From the NCBI GenBank assembly GCA_023374025.1, contig SIJG01000067.1, positions 622,124 through 686,123 on the forward strand: a stretch of DNA of 64,000 nucleotides, written 5' to 3'. This document shows positions 21,747 through 33,312 of the stretch, one piece after another. The notes under the pieces were generated by a model. The model saw only the letters and a list, made by a program, of their open reading frames with translations, did not search any database and was not told where the DNA came from. The position numbers were made by a program, and so were the translations under genes. This stretch comes from Heterodera schachtii. Lineage: Eukaryota; Nematoda; Chromadorea; Rhabditida; Heteroderidae. Numbering within the stretch: position 1 is the stretch's first letter; each line of letters opens with the position of its first letter.

Positions 21747-24224
21747 ATCAAGTTAAATCACATTATTTTCTTTTCGCAAATGGCTAAATGAGTTTTAATA
21801 CAAAAATTATAACGCACATAAAAAATACATATAAAATTAAATTATAACAATTAATTAATACCTAGAAAATTAAAAATTCTTTTTTTTTGTGTGCCAACAG
21901 AGTTATAGATGAAAAATTTCCACATTTAAGTATGGCTCAAGTTTTATATAAAAATAAACTTTTAAAACATTATAAATGAAATAAAAAATTATGTTCTAAA
22001 ATAAATTAATACAGTTTTACCTTTTAAAAAATTAATGAAACTATAATTAAAAATATTGCTAATGAGGACGTGAAATTATAATGTTATATGAACAAATGAG
22101 AATTTACTGAATAATTTTCTTTAATAGTTAAAATTGATATTAATATTTAAACTAATACTAACAAAGATTTTATAAATTGTAATTATTATAGTAAGAATAT
22201 TTTATTGATCCATCTACTAAATATATGAACTATCGTTTAATAGATATAAATCGTAAAAATATAATTTTATTTTATAGAAATTAATTTAATAATAAAATGT
22301 AAATTAATTATTTAATTAGAAAAAAGAACAATTATAAAAGAAATTCAAATATTTGTGAAATTAATGATTCATAAAATAAAAAATGCTAGTGATAAAATTT
22401 AATTTATAAAAAATAAGAAAATAATATATAATAATTTTACTTATTTATATATAACTAATTTTATTGAATTAAATAACAAATATGAAAATATTATTTTGAA
22501 TCAAAAATAAATTTAAATAAATGTAAAAATCTGAAAATAAATCCAAGCCAAAATGAATCTAATGTTGGAAAAAATACAAGGGAATAAAAATATTTTTCAT
22601 TTTTTAAATTAATTATATTCAATTATATGTAATAAATATCTAAATAATAATTAAAAATCACAGTTAACTCAACCAAAGCAACTGAATTAAAACATTTTTT
22701 TTAATTTAATAAATAAAAAAAATAAACTTATAATTTTTAAAGACGGGATTAATTTTAAATCTAAACCATTGATTAAAATATATAATTTGTTAAAATAAAA
22801 ATATCGAACAAAAATATAACTTGCAATGGAACTTTAATATATCCCTTATAAAAAAATTATATTTTGAAAAATAAATTGTAAATTAGCATTAAAATAAGAT
22901 AAGAGATATAATTTAATTATATTTTCATTTATTAAATATTTCCCGATTTTTTTTAATAAAATTAAAAAATAAATTGGAGTTTGAAACCTTTCATCATAAC
23001 GTAATTTAAATGTGAAAAATTTATTCCTAATTTAAACATTTCTTAATTTTTTGAATAAAAAATTTTCAACCTTTTAATTCGAAACATCACTTTTTCAAAA
23101 AATTTTATTAATAAACGCCATGATTGAATATTTAATAGTTCGATTACCATCATTAATAATATGTAGAATCGGATGAACAAGCAACGATAATTTATATATT
23201 TTTTAATTGAAGAAAGGTAATAACAAACAAAAATGCGATATATATGTAAGCTCAAAAGCTGAACATCAACATGAAAAATATTGCAATTAAATTAAATGAT
23301 AACCAAAATAAAATTCAAATTTATAATTCAAACATTAATTTAGCAATTGAATAACATGAAATATAAAATATAATAAATAAATAATATTAAAATAAATTAG
23401 ACTCTGAAACCTTTTAAAAAATAAATAAATAAAAATAAATTTAGCAATTGAAAACATAATATAATAAAAAATAGAAAAAAATAATAATTATTTTATATAC
23501 TATACAAAATTAAATACCATATTTAACGAATAAAATAATTTTATTTCTTTTTATAAAATTATAAATTTCGATATTAAAAAGCAATAAATTGGCTTTTTAT
23601 TTATTTAATTTAGTTCTTTATTCAAATAATCAACTTTTCCAAATTATTCGCATATTTTAATGTTAAAGCTAAAAATATAATAGAAAGTCCAATAGAAAAT
23701 CAAAGCTTACATTGTAAAAATGGCAAAAAATAATAATAAATAGAGAACATTAACAAATAAAGCAGCTATGAATTGACAAACTTTGTCGAATTTCAAAAAA
23801 TTTATTTGAATTAAATTAAAACAAATTATATTCGTTAAATAAAATATGAATTCATAATTTATATAAGCAGAAAAGAATTAATTTTTATAACCAAACATAG
23901 CATTGAATAAATGATATAATTTAATTGTTTTTCGATTTTTTCATATAAAAATTCGACCAGTTTTGGATTTTTTCAATTTTTAATAAAAATGCCATTTGAT
24001 GTGACAAAAAATCACAAAATGAAAAAACTATTTTTATTCAAAAATGAATTAGTATTTTATAATTCATTTGAATCTTTACAGGCAATCCAAACAAAAAAAT
24101 GACGATGATATAAAAAAAAAACAAAACAATAAAGTGACGAACGATTACAATCAAATAAAAATGAATAACATTCAATAAAATATATTTATTCCTGTTTTTG
24201 TAATTGGGTCTGAATTTTTTGATT

Positions 24225-24830
24225 ATTTATTTTATTTGTTTAATTATTAGAAATAGGTTGCCAAAAATAGGAACAAAAAATGGCAAAATATGTACATAAA
24301 TATGTAAAAAAATCCCGAAATATGTACAAAAAACCCCAAAAATGTAAATAAAATTTTTAAAAAGGTTATTTTTGGAAAAAAAATTTACTAGCAAATAATG
24401 AAATAAGCACAAATGACATAAAATAACTTAAATATAATTAATTTTTGGTACTTTTCAGGAGTACATTTTCAAAATTATTTTTCACTATAAACTTTTAAAA
24501 TATGGAAAAAGTATAAAGAGACTTGTCGAAATTTTGGATTTATTTTTAGGATTTCCAAAAATTTCCGTAAAAATCCACAAAATATGTTAAAAAAAAAAAT
24601 GAAAATATTTATGAAAAAACAAAAAATATGTACCAAATATGTAAGAAAATCCCGAAATATGTAAAAATATGTTTTTTACTCCAAATTTTTTTTGACTTTT
24701 TCCGTGCAAAAAAAAAAAATTTAATTTTCCCATGCGTCTCGGCTTTAAATTGCTGGAGGTGTGAGCTTACCTCCATCTATTACCGCCGGCCGTTTGCCGC
24801 AGCCCAATTATGCAGTTTTTGAATGGCTTT
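24225..24830. repeat. Diverged repeat with CGAAATATGTA motifs and a 6-bp hairpin
   Basis: CCCGAAATATGTA motifs occur at both ends of this block (about 24310 and 24648) and resemble a block at 28190-28310 and, more distantly, the CGAAATAGGCA parts of the hAT-type element at 4509. Near its right side a G+C island contains the hairpin GGAGGT-GTGAGCTT-ACCTCC (24755-24774). Probably an old non-autonomous element; the ends are not defined. Confidence 0.4.
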
Positions 24831-25975
24831 TGGTACTTTTCCGTTTTAGGACCAAATTTTGATTATTATTTTTTGATTTTCTAAGACTAAGTGCCAAAAT
24901 TATTTTAGTGACTTATGTCACAATTTTATCAAAATTAAAGATAATAATAATATTTATTATAGAAATATAAGTATTATATATTTTAAATACTTAAAAATAA
25001 AATGAAATTTTTATATAAAAATTGTTTAAGCGCACGCGTTAGACGTAAAATAAGAAAATTTAATTTTAATGGTGTAGAATTGAATTTAACTCCATTTTAA
25101 ATCTGTAAAAATACGAATTAAACCTGATAGCATCAAAAAATAACTTCTTAGTAATAAAAATTCATTTGAATTTAAACAAATTTATTTATTAAATTAAATA
25201 TTAACTCACAATTTTTTAATTTAATGGCTTTAGAATTCTTCAGTTTTCAGCAACTTGTAAAAATTAAATACAAAGAAATGACAGAAACAAATGCTAAAAA
25301 AAATTAAATATTTTAAGAGATAAAGAATTAAAGTTTTAAATTTTTTTAGTTATATTCGACCAATAACGAGGAACAAAAAATGAAAATATTATCAAATACC
25401 TAATTAAATTAATTATAAACATTAAATCATTTCGCAAATGACTAAATAAATTATTAATACAAAATAAATATCTTTGACGCTATTATAATTTTTAAATTTT
25501 TACTGCAAAACTAATATTTATTTATACTTAAATATTAAAAAAATATATGTATTAAGATGATTTATTAATTAAAAAAATATAAATAAAGCAAAAAAATATG
25601 ATTTAAAATTATTAGTTAAAAAATGCATTTTTATTAATGAAAAAACAAATATTCTAATAATAATAATAAATTATTTTTCAAAAAACAAAGCATCAATAAA
25701 ATCTTAAAATAAATTATTGCATTGTTTAACAATATTATTATTTCATCATTTTTAATAATAAAAAAATATAATTTTTAAATTAAGAAAAAAACCAAATTTA
25801 TAAAGGTGCAACGTTTGCAGAGCAAGCTCAATTTGGACTGGAACAAATTTTTAAAATCTAAAAATAAATATTACAAACCATAAATAATTATTAATTATAC
25901 CAATATAATAAAAGGTAACAATTATTACAAAAAATACAAAAAAAAAAGTAAAAAGCAAATGGAAAATGGAAAAGA
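24831..25975. other. A+T-rich non-coding DNA
   Basis: No gene or recognisable element is seen. Confidence 0.5.
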
Positions 25976-26257
25976 ATGAAATTATTTTTTGCAATTTTCT
26001 TTAAATCTTTAAAAAAATTATACAAATCTATTTATGAAATAAAAATTTTTAATGGAAAAGAAAATCTTAAAAAGGTAATAAAATTTAATTTCTTTAAATC
26101 TTTAAAAAAATTATACAAATCTATTTATGAAATAAAATTTTTTAATGGAAAAGAAAATCTTAAAAAGGTAATAAAATTTATTTATATTATTTATTTATGT
26201 TATTGTTTGAAATCAGTAATAATTCGTCGCAAAAGAAGATTAGAACTAAAATTTTGA
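25976..26257 (+). CDS. Short open frame with two 31-residue repeats (doubtful)
   Basis: A 93-codon frame from an ATG. It encodes a direct repeat of 93 bp (units start near 25998 and 26091), so the two copies stay in frame: KSLKKLYKSIYEIK, then FNGKENLKKVIKF, twice, differing at about one residue (I to F) plus the joint. The protein is Lys/Ile/Phe-rich with a basic C-terminus (IIRRKRRLELKF) and a short hydrophobic N-terminus. No family is recognised. Composition is that of the A+T-rich background, so it may be a chance frame across a duplicated stretch. The multiple-of-three period is the only point in favour of coding. Confidence 0.25.
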   Translation: MKLFFAIFFKSLKKLYKSIYEIKIFNGKENLKKVIKFNFFKSLKKLYKSIYEIKFFNGKENLKKVIKFIYIIYLCYCLKSVIIRRKRRLELKF

Positions 26258-26515
26258 AAAAACTTTTTTCAAAATAAAATAATAAGCATGATTTAAAAAT
26301 AACCATTAAAAATTTATTTGCTTTTGCAAAGGTATGTAAAATATCATTTTAATTATATATTTTAAATATGTATGCATTAAATTTGAATCAGTTTAAATAT
26401 AAATTTTTCCTTACTGTATTTGCATCAAAAATGATCAAATGCTGTATCGTGTAACATAAAAAGATGAATTTACTTTTGAGCCTGAAAAAAAATATATATA
26501 AAATTTCATTAATTA

Positions 26516-26698
26516 ATGGGGTTTCATCATATGATAGTTTTGGGCATTTCGCCTTCGCTTATTATTTTTCTCTTTGAAACATCCCTGAGCGATCTTTTTT
26601 TTCGTGGACCAATCTCGACGAATATGGTATTTTTGAGGGATTGGCAGCGATTCCAATTTGAATTGACAATTTCAATTTATTTAAAACATGTACAATAG
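26516..26698 (+). CDS. Small open frame of unknown origin (doubtful)
   Basis: Sixty codons from an ATG in a patch with more G+C than its surroundings (26518-26660). The product has a hydrophobic N-terminal stretch (MIVLGISPSLIIFLF) and then FFRGPISTNMVFLRDWQRF. The opposite strand also looks protein-like over part of it, so the strand is uncertain. No family is recognised and it may be a transposon relic. Confidence 0.2.
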   Translation: MGFHHMIVLGISPSLIIFLFETSLSDLFFRGPISTNMVFLRDWQRFQFELTISIYLKHVQ

Positions 26699-27199
26699 TA
26701 ATAAGACATTCGTAACATATACAGTAGTAGATTTTCGTATAAAAAATTATTTAAAAATGTCTATTTCATAAGTTTTTTCAGATATAACAGTATCATTAGC
26801 ATTTTTAAAGTAACATCCTCTCCGCCAGTTCGTCAAATAAACCATTTTACTTTAAATCAACAAAAAAATAGAGTAATTATACGAAAGGCCAAAAAGATAA
26901 CACATAGAAAATCAAACACCAAAAGCAAAGGGTAATATAAAGAAGAAAGGAAAAAAGGCAAATCCACACCACCGAAACCCGTACCGGCAGAAAGAATAAA
27001 ATAATCTTGAATATTTTTTCTCAGTTCATTAAATCGAAATGATTTGAGTTCGGAGGCTTTTCGAACAGCATACTAATAAACATTGGTTAATGCTACGGGA
27101 CTTTCAGGGTGTAACTAGCTAATTGCCCTGGAAAAATATCACCATCGGTCGACGATCTGCCTGATTTATCTCATCAGATCACCATATTCATCCGCCTTT

Positions 27200-27552
27200 C
27201 TAACCTCGCAAATCACCGAGTATTGCGGAGCATGATTCGGAAAAGCTGTATCGCCCGCTACCGCCGCCCCCGTAACTGGAAGATGAACCTCGTGCGTTAT
27301 ATTTTGCGCTACTGGCTGTCCCCCAAAAAAAACAACAGTCCCCACAGCAGTCGTCACCGCCACCACCACCGCCACCATCCGCAGCTGCAATAATTAAGAG
27401 AGCAATTAGCCAGCAGAGAGCGATCACAGTGACGATTATTAGCAAAATAACGATGATATTAAGCAGAGTCAAGCTGATGCACTTCAGCCATGCCCTCCAA
27501 TCAGAGCGAGCTCTCCATCCTCGCTTACGGCGTCGCCTCTCCTTTTTTGGAC
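27200..27552 (-). CDS. Exon of a single-pass membrane protein with Gly/Cys-rich tail
   Basis: A G+C-rich island with a likely splice acceptor (minus strand AATCGCAG at 27560-27553). The open frame then reads a basic segment (KKERRRRKRGWRARS), a hydrophobic helix of about 27 residues (LLNIIVILLIIVTVIALCWL...), and a tail with seven glycines, DDCCGDCC, and a Ser/Gly-rich end GSSSSYGGGGSGRYSF, stopping at 27200-27202. The basic block before the helix suggests a cytoplasmic N-terminal side; the CC pairs could be acylated. Past a run of eight T's (minus strand) a second frame, to 27166, also looks protein-like (PVTGAAVAGDTAFPNHAP), so the true C-terminus is unsure. Upstream exons were not found. 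No family is recognised. Confidence 0.5.
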
Positions 27553-27589
27553 CTGCGATTGTGATGTCATTAGTAGAATATATTTTTAT

Positions 27590-27950
27590 GTTTTAGCCTA
27601 TTTTTTAAACCTCCCCTGACCTGAAACGCACGAAAAACACGTTTTTTCTGTTGTTGTTAAGCTACTTTTCGAGTTATTAATGCCTATTTTCTGTAGACTT
27701 TTAGTTTAACGCTTAAAATCCTAAAAATTTTTGAAAAAACCTATTTGACCTATTTTGGTATTTTGCCCAAAATTGTCAACAAAAATAAATAAAACAAAAG
27801 AAACACTCCTAAGAATCGAAACACCCATTAAAACCGACTCTAAAACTTTCAAACCCTAAGAAATGGAAAATTTTATCAAAAATTCGTCTCAAAAATTAAT
27901 TTATTTATTTTCTTAATAAATATTTTATTTTTAAAATTGTTTAGTCTTAA
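27590..27950 (-). mobile_element. Diverged relic of the 477-bp hAT-type element
   Basis: This aligns collinearly with 6740-7030: ACGAAAAACACGTTTT, TTAATGCCTATTTT, AAAATCCTAAAAATTTTTGA, ACACTCCTAAGAA and TATCAAAAATT all have counterparts in order. It is much more diverged than the two arm copies, and the inverted ends are not recognisable. Confidence 0.65.
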
Positions 27951-28189
27951 TATTGATTTGGCTTAATTCGTTACATTTTTCAATATTTTGTCATTTGCAC
28001 CAGGGATTGGATCGAAAATTTTCAAAACCATAACACCGGGCCCATAAAATCAGATTTTGGGGTCGAAAATTGAAAATTTTGCAAGATTGTTTTAAATCAG
28101 TTGTTATTACAATCAAATATTTATATTTTACCTCCATGGATTTAAACAATTTTGCGGAGGGAATTAGCAAATTGTAAATATGGGGATCA

Positions 28190-28310
28190 AAAAATTTCAT
28201 TTTTAACAATTTTTCATAAACATGCACGAAAAATTGCCAAAATATGCGCATAAATATGCAAATAAAGTCGTGAAATATGCACCAAATATGCACAAAAATC
28301 ATACCAAATA
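28190..28310. repeat. Relic with AAATATGCA motifs
   Basis: Repeats of AAATATGCA and GTGAAATATGCACC are similar to the block at 24290-24350 (CGAAATATGTACA). Probably the same old repeat family. Confidence 0.4.
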
Positions 28311-28491
28311 AGAATTAGAGGTTACTACGGGTTACGGATTTTTGGGATTTTTCCGTAATTTTGATCCGTAATTTGACTTTTGAATTATTTTTCGAGACAA
28401 TTTCTTTAAGATTATTTTTATAAAACAAATTTCTATTTTTCTAAATTGTAAGTTCGTGTTATAAACATTAAGCAGTTTAAATGGGGAACAG

Positions 28492-28794
28492 TTCAACTCG
28501 CCGACGCACGACTCGCCGACGGAATAATCTTTTGTTCGTAACTTTTTTCTTTTTATACCAATTTTTATAAAATTAATGTTATTCGGAAGCACTAAGTGTT
28601 TAGAAACTATCATTAAGCAGATGTTAAGCGATTAAATAATTCACCAAAGAGTTATAATTTTTATTATGCAAAAAACTGAAAAAGATGTGAATTTCATGAG
28701 TTTTATTTTTTTAACTCTTTGGAGAATTATTTAATCGCTTAACATCTTCTTAAAGATAGTTTCTAAACACTTAGCACTTCCGAATAACATTAAT
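28492..28794. mobile_element. Foldback MITE-like repeat
   Basis: Arms 28572-28654 and 28712-28794 are inverted copies (ATTAATGTTATTCGGAAGCA... with few mismatches) around a 57-bp loop. The left 150 bp (28492-28641) recur at 6056-6204 and start TCAACTCGCCGACGCACGAC. Non-coding. Confidence 0.75.
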
Positions 28795-28857
28795 TCTAAA
28801 TTTACTATATTTATAATTAATAATTATTATTTGTAATATATTTTTTTATCAATCGCA

Positions 28858-29245
28858 ACAGTGCAAAAAATGGGCACTTAGCGAAAAATGGAAAAATGTG
28901 GCGTTTCGCGACAGTGCAAAAACTGGCACTTCGCAAAACGTGCAAATTTAACCGAAAGAAACCGGGCCTCATCTGTACGGTGTCTCTTTGGGTTAAATAA
29001 TAAACCTAACCCATAAATTATCTCGAGTATTCCTTTTATGTGACCAGTGTCTTAGTTCATTCTCATAAAATAAGATAGTTTTGCTTTCATTCTTTAGGGT
29101 TAATTTAAATTATTTAGCCCAAAGAGACACCGTACTGATGAGGCATGACCGGCGGTCTTTTTCGGTTAAATTTGCACGTTTCGCGAAGTGCCCAATTTTA
29201 TTGGTTTTTATTTTTGCACGTGTCGCGAAATTACATAGCACTAAA
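28858..29245. mobile_element. MITE-like element with long imperfect inverted ends
   Basis: The left half (GTTTCGCGACAGTGCAAAAA, AACCGAAAGAAACCGG, CGGTGTCTCTTTGGGTTAAA) is mirrored by the right (AGCCCAAAGAGACACCGTAC, TTTTTCGGTTAAATTTGCAC, TTTTTGCACGTGTCGCGAAA). The 4.3-kb duplication starts inside it at 29001, so copy B (33313 on) has only the right half. Confidence 0.75.
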
Positions 29246-30430
29246 AAATGCAAAAATAATGCTAAAATCATCCGAAATTTAGATTTTTCATGAAAATTTA
29301 ATTTTAGACAATTATTGTACATTAATAAGTTTTCCATAATAGTAAGTTTTTTCCTAATTTGATATTCATTTTATTTAATCAAGGGAAGAATAATTAGCTT
29401 ATTTATTAAGTGATGTGTTTTTAAATAAATTTCTTAATTTAGAATTAAGCATTTTAATCTGATTTTATTTTTTGTTTGCATATTTTTAAGTGAACAAATC
29501 CAATAAAACTCGTCATTTGGACGAGTCATTAATATGAAATTCGTTGTTGTCTCATTAGAATACTAATTATATTTTATCCCGGGTTGTTTCATCAGTTTCT
29601 GCTATATCTATTTATTTGAATTTTTTATTAAGAACTATTTTACATTTCATTAAGAACACCTTAAATTGAATTTTCTTTAATTTATTACTAATTTTAATTT
29701 TCTGTGTTTATTTATTTACCTAAATTTTAATTTTTCTCATTCTCGCGGCATAGTCGAACAAACTGATTATGCTCGGCTTTTAAAAAATTTTGAAATGTTG
29801 TTTCATTATTTTCATTTCTTAATATAATTAAACTCAAAATTTAGTGTTTGATCATTGTTTCTTAATTTTGTAGTAATTCAACGAATAATAAAATAGAAAA
29901 AAAAATAAATTTTTATGTATTTTCATTTGTACGACAGAACGTATACACCACCTCTTGAAGAATTATTTTTCGTTTTATCGTTACTTCATTATTTCATATT
30001 TTTTAATGTTTAATTTTTATTGCGTTAATTAAATTTATAAATTTATTTCTTAATATTTATTATTTTAATATTTTGCATAAATATTCGTTTAAAATTTTTT
30101 GCATCATAAGTTGAATTAAATTTTTAAGATGCTATATTGAAAGTTTATTTGAATTAAAATTTTTATGCCTGACGGCAACTGAAGAATTAGAAGGCCTGAC
30201 AACATTTCAAGAAAATAAATTTTTTAATTATTTTTAACATATCTTAAATCCAAAAACATATATTTATTATTAATGCAAGTTATTGCGAATTATTTTATTA
30301 TATAGCTTATTTTATTGAAATTTTTATGATTTATGTCAAATATAAACAAAATATTGTGCTGATTATTATTTTAATTAATGTCGATTCGACTATCTATTAA
30401 TTATAATCATAGAATATAATCAGTTTTAAT

Positions 30431-31625
30431 CAGGGTTACCCTTTGTCCTTATTTGTAAGATTTGTCCTTATTTTGAGGGTCCAAATCTTACAAATTTTAA
30501 ATGTTCTTATTTGTAAGATTTGTCCTTATTTAAGCTCTTTGTCCTTATTTTAGTCTTATTTTTTGGATTCAGAGAGAAATTTCTATTTTAAATGATAATT
30601 TTTGAAAGAAATTTTTTTTGAAGTGAATTAATATCCAAAGTCTTACTTTTGCCTAGTTTATTTACTCATATGCGTGGTCCAGTGGATTTTGATCTTGGTT
30701 ATTTTCTTCGTTTTATCGTTGGATCAGTTCCTCTCCAAGCAATTTTTTTTTCTTCTAATTTTTCAAAATTCGATGGGAATTCAATCATAATTTTAACATT
30801 AAAAATCATAAAATATTGGCTAAAAACAGCAAAATTTGGACATTTTTTTGACAAAATCTTTTAAAAATTGCACTTAAATTTAAAAAATTTTTCCCGGCGG
30901 CGCCAATTGGCACCGCCGGAGCTCCAAAAATCTCTTTATTTCTTTAAATAGACTTAAAAACCGCGAAAAAAATACGAGAAATTTGCTTGAAGTAGAAATA
31001 GTGAAAAGCCTGGCAAAAATTTTCCTATCGGCGACTATCGGAGCCGCAGTGCCACAAAATTCCCTTAAGATTTCAAAAGTTGACCTAAGATTTGCAATGT
31101 AAAAATTGGCCTTTTTGGTGAAAATTTGTTACCAAGTCGCGCTAAATTACAAATTTTTCCGGCGGCGCCTACCGGCACCGCCGGACTTCCCCCTCCTAAA
31201 AAAAGAAAGTTTTTTGAAAAAATTCCGCAAACCTTTTGAATGTAAAACCGCAAAACTGATCATTTTTTGATGAAAATATGTTAACAAATCAGAAAGAAAT
31301 TACAAAAAATTTTTCCGGCGGCGCCTATCGGCACCGCCTCGACCCCATCCCCTCGCCCATTCCTCAAAATTTTTTGGAAAAAGCACGCCGCAAAAAATTG
31401 CTAAAAATTCCATTTTCGGAAATGTATAAATCTCATTTCTAAGCCGGAATTGCTTAGAAAAATAGTTAGCGGCAACAAATATGTTGCTAATGCTTGAGTT
31501 TGTTGAATAAAAATTCGATTTAAAGTTTTTGAAGCGTGTTTAAAAAAGGTCCTTATTTTTGACCCTAAAATCTTATTTTTGACCAGCGATGTCCTTATTT
31601 CGGGAAATTTTCAAGGATAACACTG
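30431..31625 (+). mobile_element. Non-autonomous hAT-type element (1195-bp form), copy A
   Basis: Same family as 16903-17873, with the left end CAGGGTTACCCTT. Its right end carries two changes (AAGGATAACACTG). The 8-bp target duplication GTTTTAAT is intact (30423-30430 and 31626-31633). It has the extra stretch beginning CCCATCCCCTCGCCC that the 971-bp form lacks. Confidence 0.9.
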
Positions 31626-32609
31626 GTTTTAATAGTTCCATTAAAGTTTGCTTTGAATTTAACTATCAGGCGATAAAATTTTGTCGATTTAAATATATTG
31701 TGGATATTTGTAATTTTTTTTATTTTTTAAATTAGATTGTTTATTGCAGCAAAATTAAATTTTTTTATTTCGTTTTTTTGTTAATAATTGTTTCTAATTG
31801 TTTTATTTTGTAGTTTATTTTCTATATTCATCTATTTATTTATTTTTAATTTCATCACTAATTTGCGAAGTTTGATGATCTCATGATTTGTTTTTTTTTA
31901 ATATTTTGAAGAAAAGTTATTAGAAATGAATTATTTAAAGTTTTTTTCAGTTTTAACTTTTCAAAGTTTTTGCATTTATTCCAGATAATTCAACATTTTA
32001 AAATAAATAAAAACACTTCTAGAAATATTGTTTAATATTTAAAAACCATTTATATAGAAGAATTTTAAAAAATATTTTTTGATTTAAGAAGAAAATAAAA
32101 TTTTTAACTTTCATTAAGCAGTATTTGATCCTTTAAATTCTTAAATCACTCATAATCAGGGATGGCCCAAGATTCTTTAATTAAATAAATATATATTAAA
32201 AAATGTGATAACTTATTTCAAAATATAATTTGAATTTTTTCATTAACTGACTTTTGTTTTCCATGTTTTAATTTTGTTCTATTAATCAGTATATTATCCA
32301 CTTCTTGTTCTATATATTTTTTACAATTTGTTCTACTATCTATTCATTTTTTTATTATAATCCATTCGAGATATCTCATCTTATATTCTCTTAATTGCAT
32401 AGGTAGTCATGTTGATTTTTCAAAATCAGCAAAATAATGGCATTTCTTTTTGGCTAAATTTACATTAATTAATTTTTGACTATTTTTTGTTTTGTTAATA
32501 AAAAAAGTTTTTTAAAATTCATTTTAAAATTTTTTTATCTTATTTTTTAGTGAAAAAAAAACAAGAGTATTTTATTTAAAAAAGCAAAAATATTTAATAA
32601 AAACTAATA

Positions 32610-33264
32610 CAGTCATGGTCATATGTTTAGTTAGACTCACTTAGTGCTTTTTTTATTGAATGCATGATAAAAGCTTAATTTTTGGCCAAACGGCTAACAT
32701 GTTGAGTGTTTTTTGTAGCATTTTATGTGGGCTTTCCAATGATATCACTACATCCCAATTGCTTCGCATAACTAATAATTACAAAATAAAAGTCAACTTC
32801 ACCCCCAATTTTGGTTGTCATATGTTTAGACTCACTCTTTAGTTCTTCAATAAAATCAATATTTTGTAGGCCAAAAATTCTGAAAAAATTCCTGCCAAGC
32901 TAACTTTTGATGCTGATCAAAAAAGTCTCTTACAGCAACTTGATCAGATCACTCCTTCATAGTGATCGGCACACCACAAAATACAGTGAAAATCGGGGAA
33001 ATTTTCGAAAAAAATACCTAGGGGGTTGTGAAAATTTTTTGGAAAATTTTAGCAAGCCCATTAGAAAGAACAGAGAATTCTCTACCGGTTTTGCCTTTTG
33101 AATGGTGACTTTATGACTTACACCCGCTGAGATATGGGCAATTCAATTTCAGTGTCTACAAAAAGTACTGTATTTCGTATGGAAATAGTGCATTTTACAG
33201 TAAAATGATCATGACAGAAATTGAAGTGGCCATACCACAGCGATTTTAAGTCGTAGAGATTTTC
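32610..33264 (+). mobile_element. Tc3-like element, right-truncated copy A
   Basis: It starts at a TA dinucleotide with CAGTCATGGTCATATGTTTA, as in the complete copy at 36922, but with a 4-bp TTAG insertion near 32631. It runs through the left arm and most of the loop, then breaks at 33264 where the 48-bp junction segment starts. Confidence 0.85.
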
Positions 33265-33312
33265 CAATTTTCTGAATTTTATCTGTGATCAAAAGTGGGC
33301 CTTTTATTCTCC
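33265..33312 (-). repeat. 48-bp junction segment between the tandem copies
   Basis: Not part of either duplicated unit. Read on the minus strand it aligns without gaps to 5967-6014, at roughly four out of five bases, sharing GAATAAAAGGCCCAC and GATAAAA. It therefore comes from another dispersed repeat. Confidence 0.7.

Larger units (their letters stand above)
17882..24224. other. Long A+T-rich non-coding tract
   Basis: More than 6 kb with no recognisable gene or transposon. Island repeats lie at 19389-19475, 20521-20601 and 21707-21746. Everything else is low-complexity A+T-rich sequence. Confidence 0.5.
29001..33264 (+). repeat. Tandem duplication, copy A (about 4.3 kb)
   Basis: This matches 33313-37572 with an offset of 4312-4313 that falls to 4308 near the right end, showing only a few 1-4 bp indels and rare substitutions. 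It contains the right half of a MITE, A+T-rich DNA with one island (29736-29775), a 1195-bp hAT-type element (30431-31625), more A+T-rich DNA and the left part of a Tc3-like element (from 32610). No host gene is seen. Confidence 0.93.
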
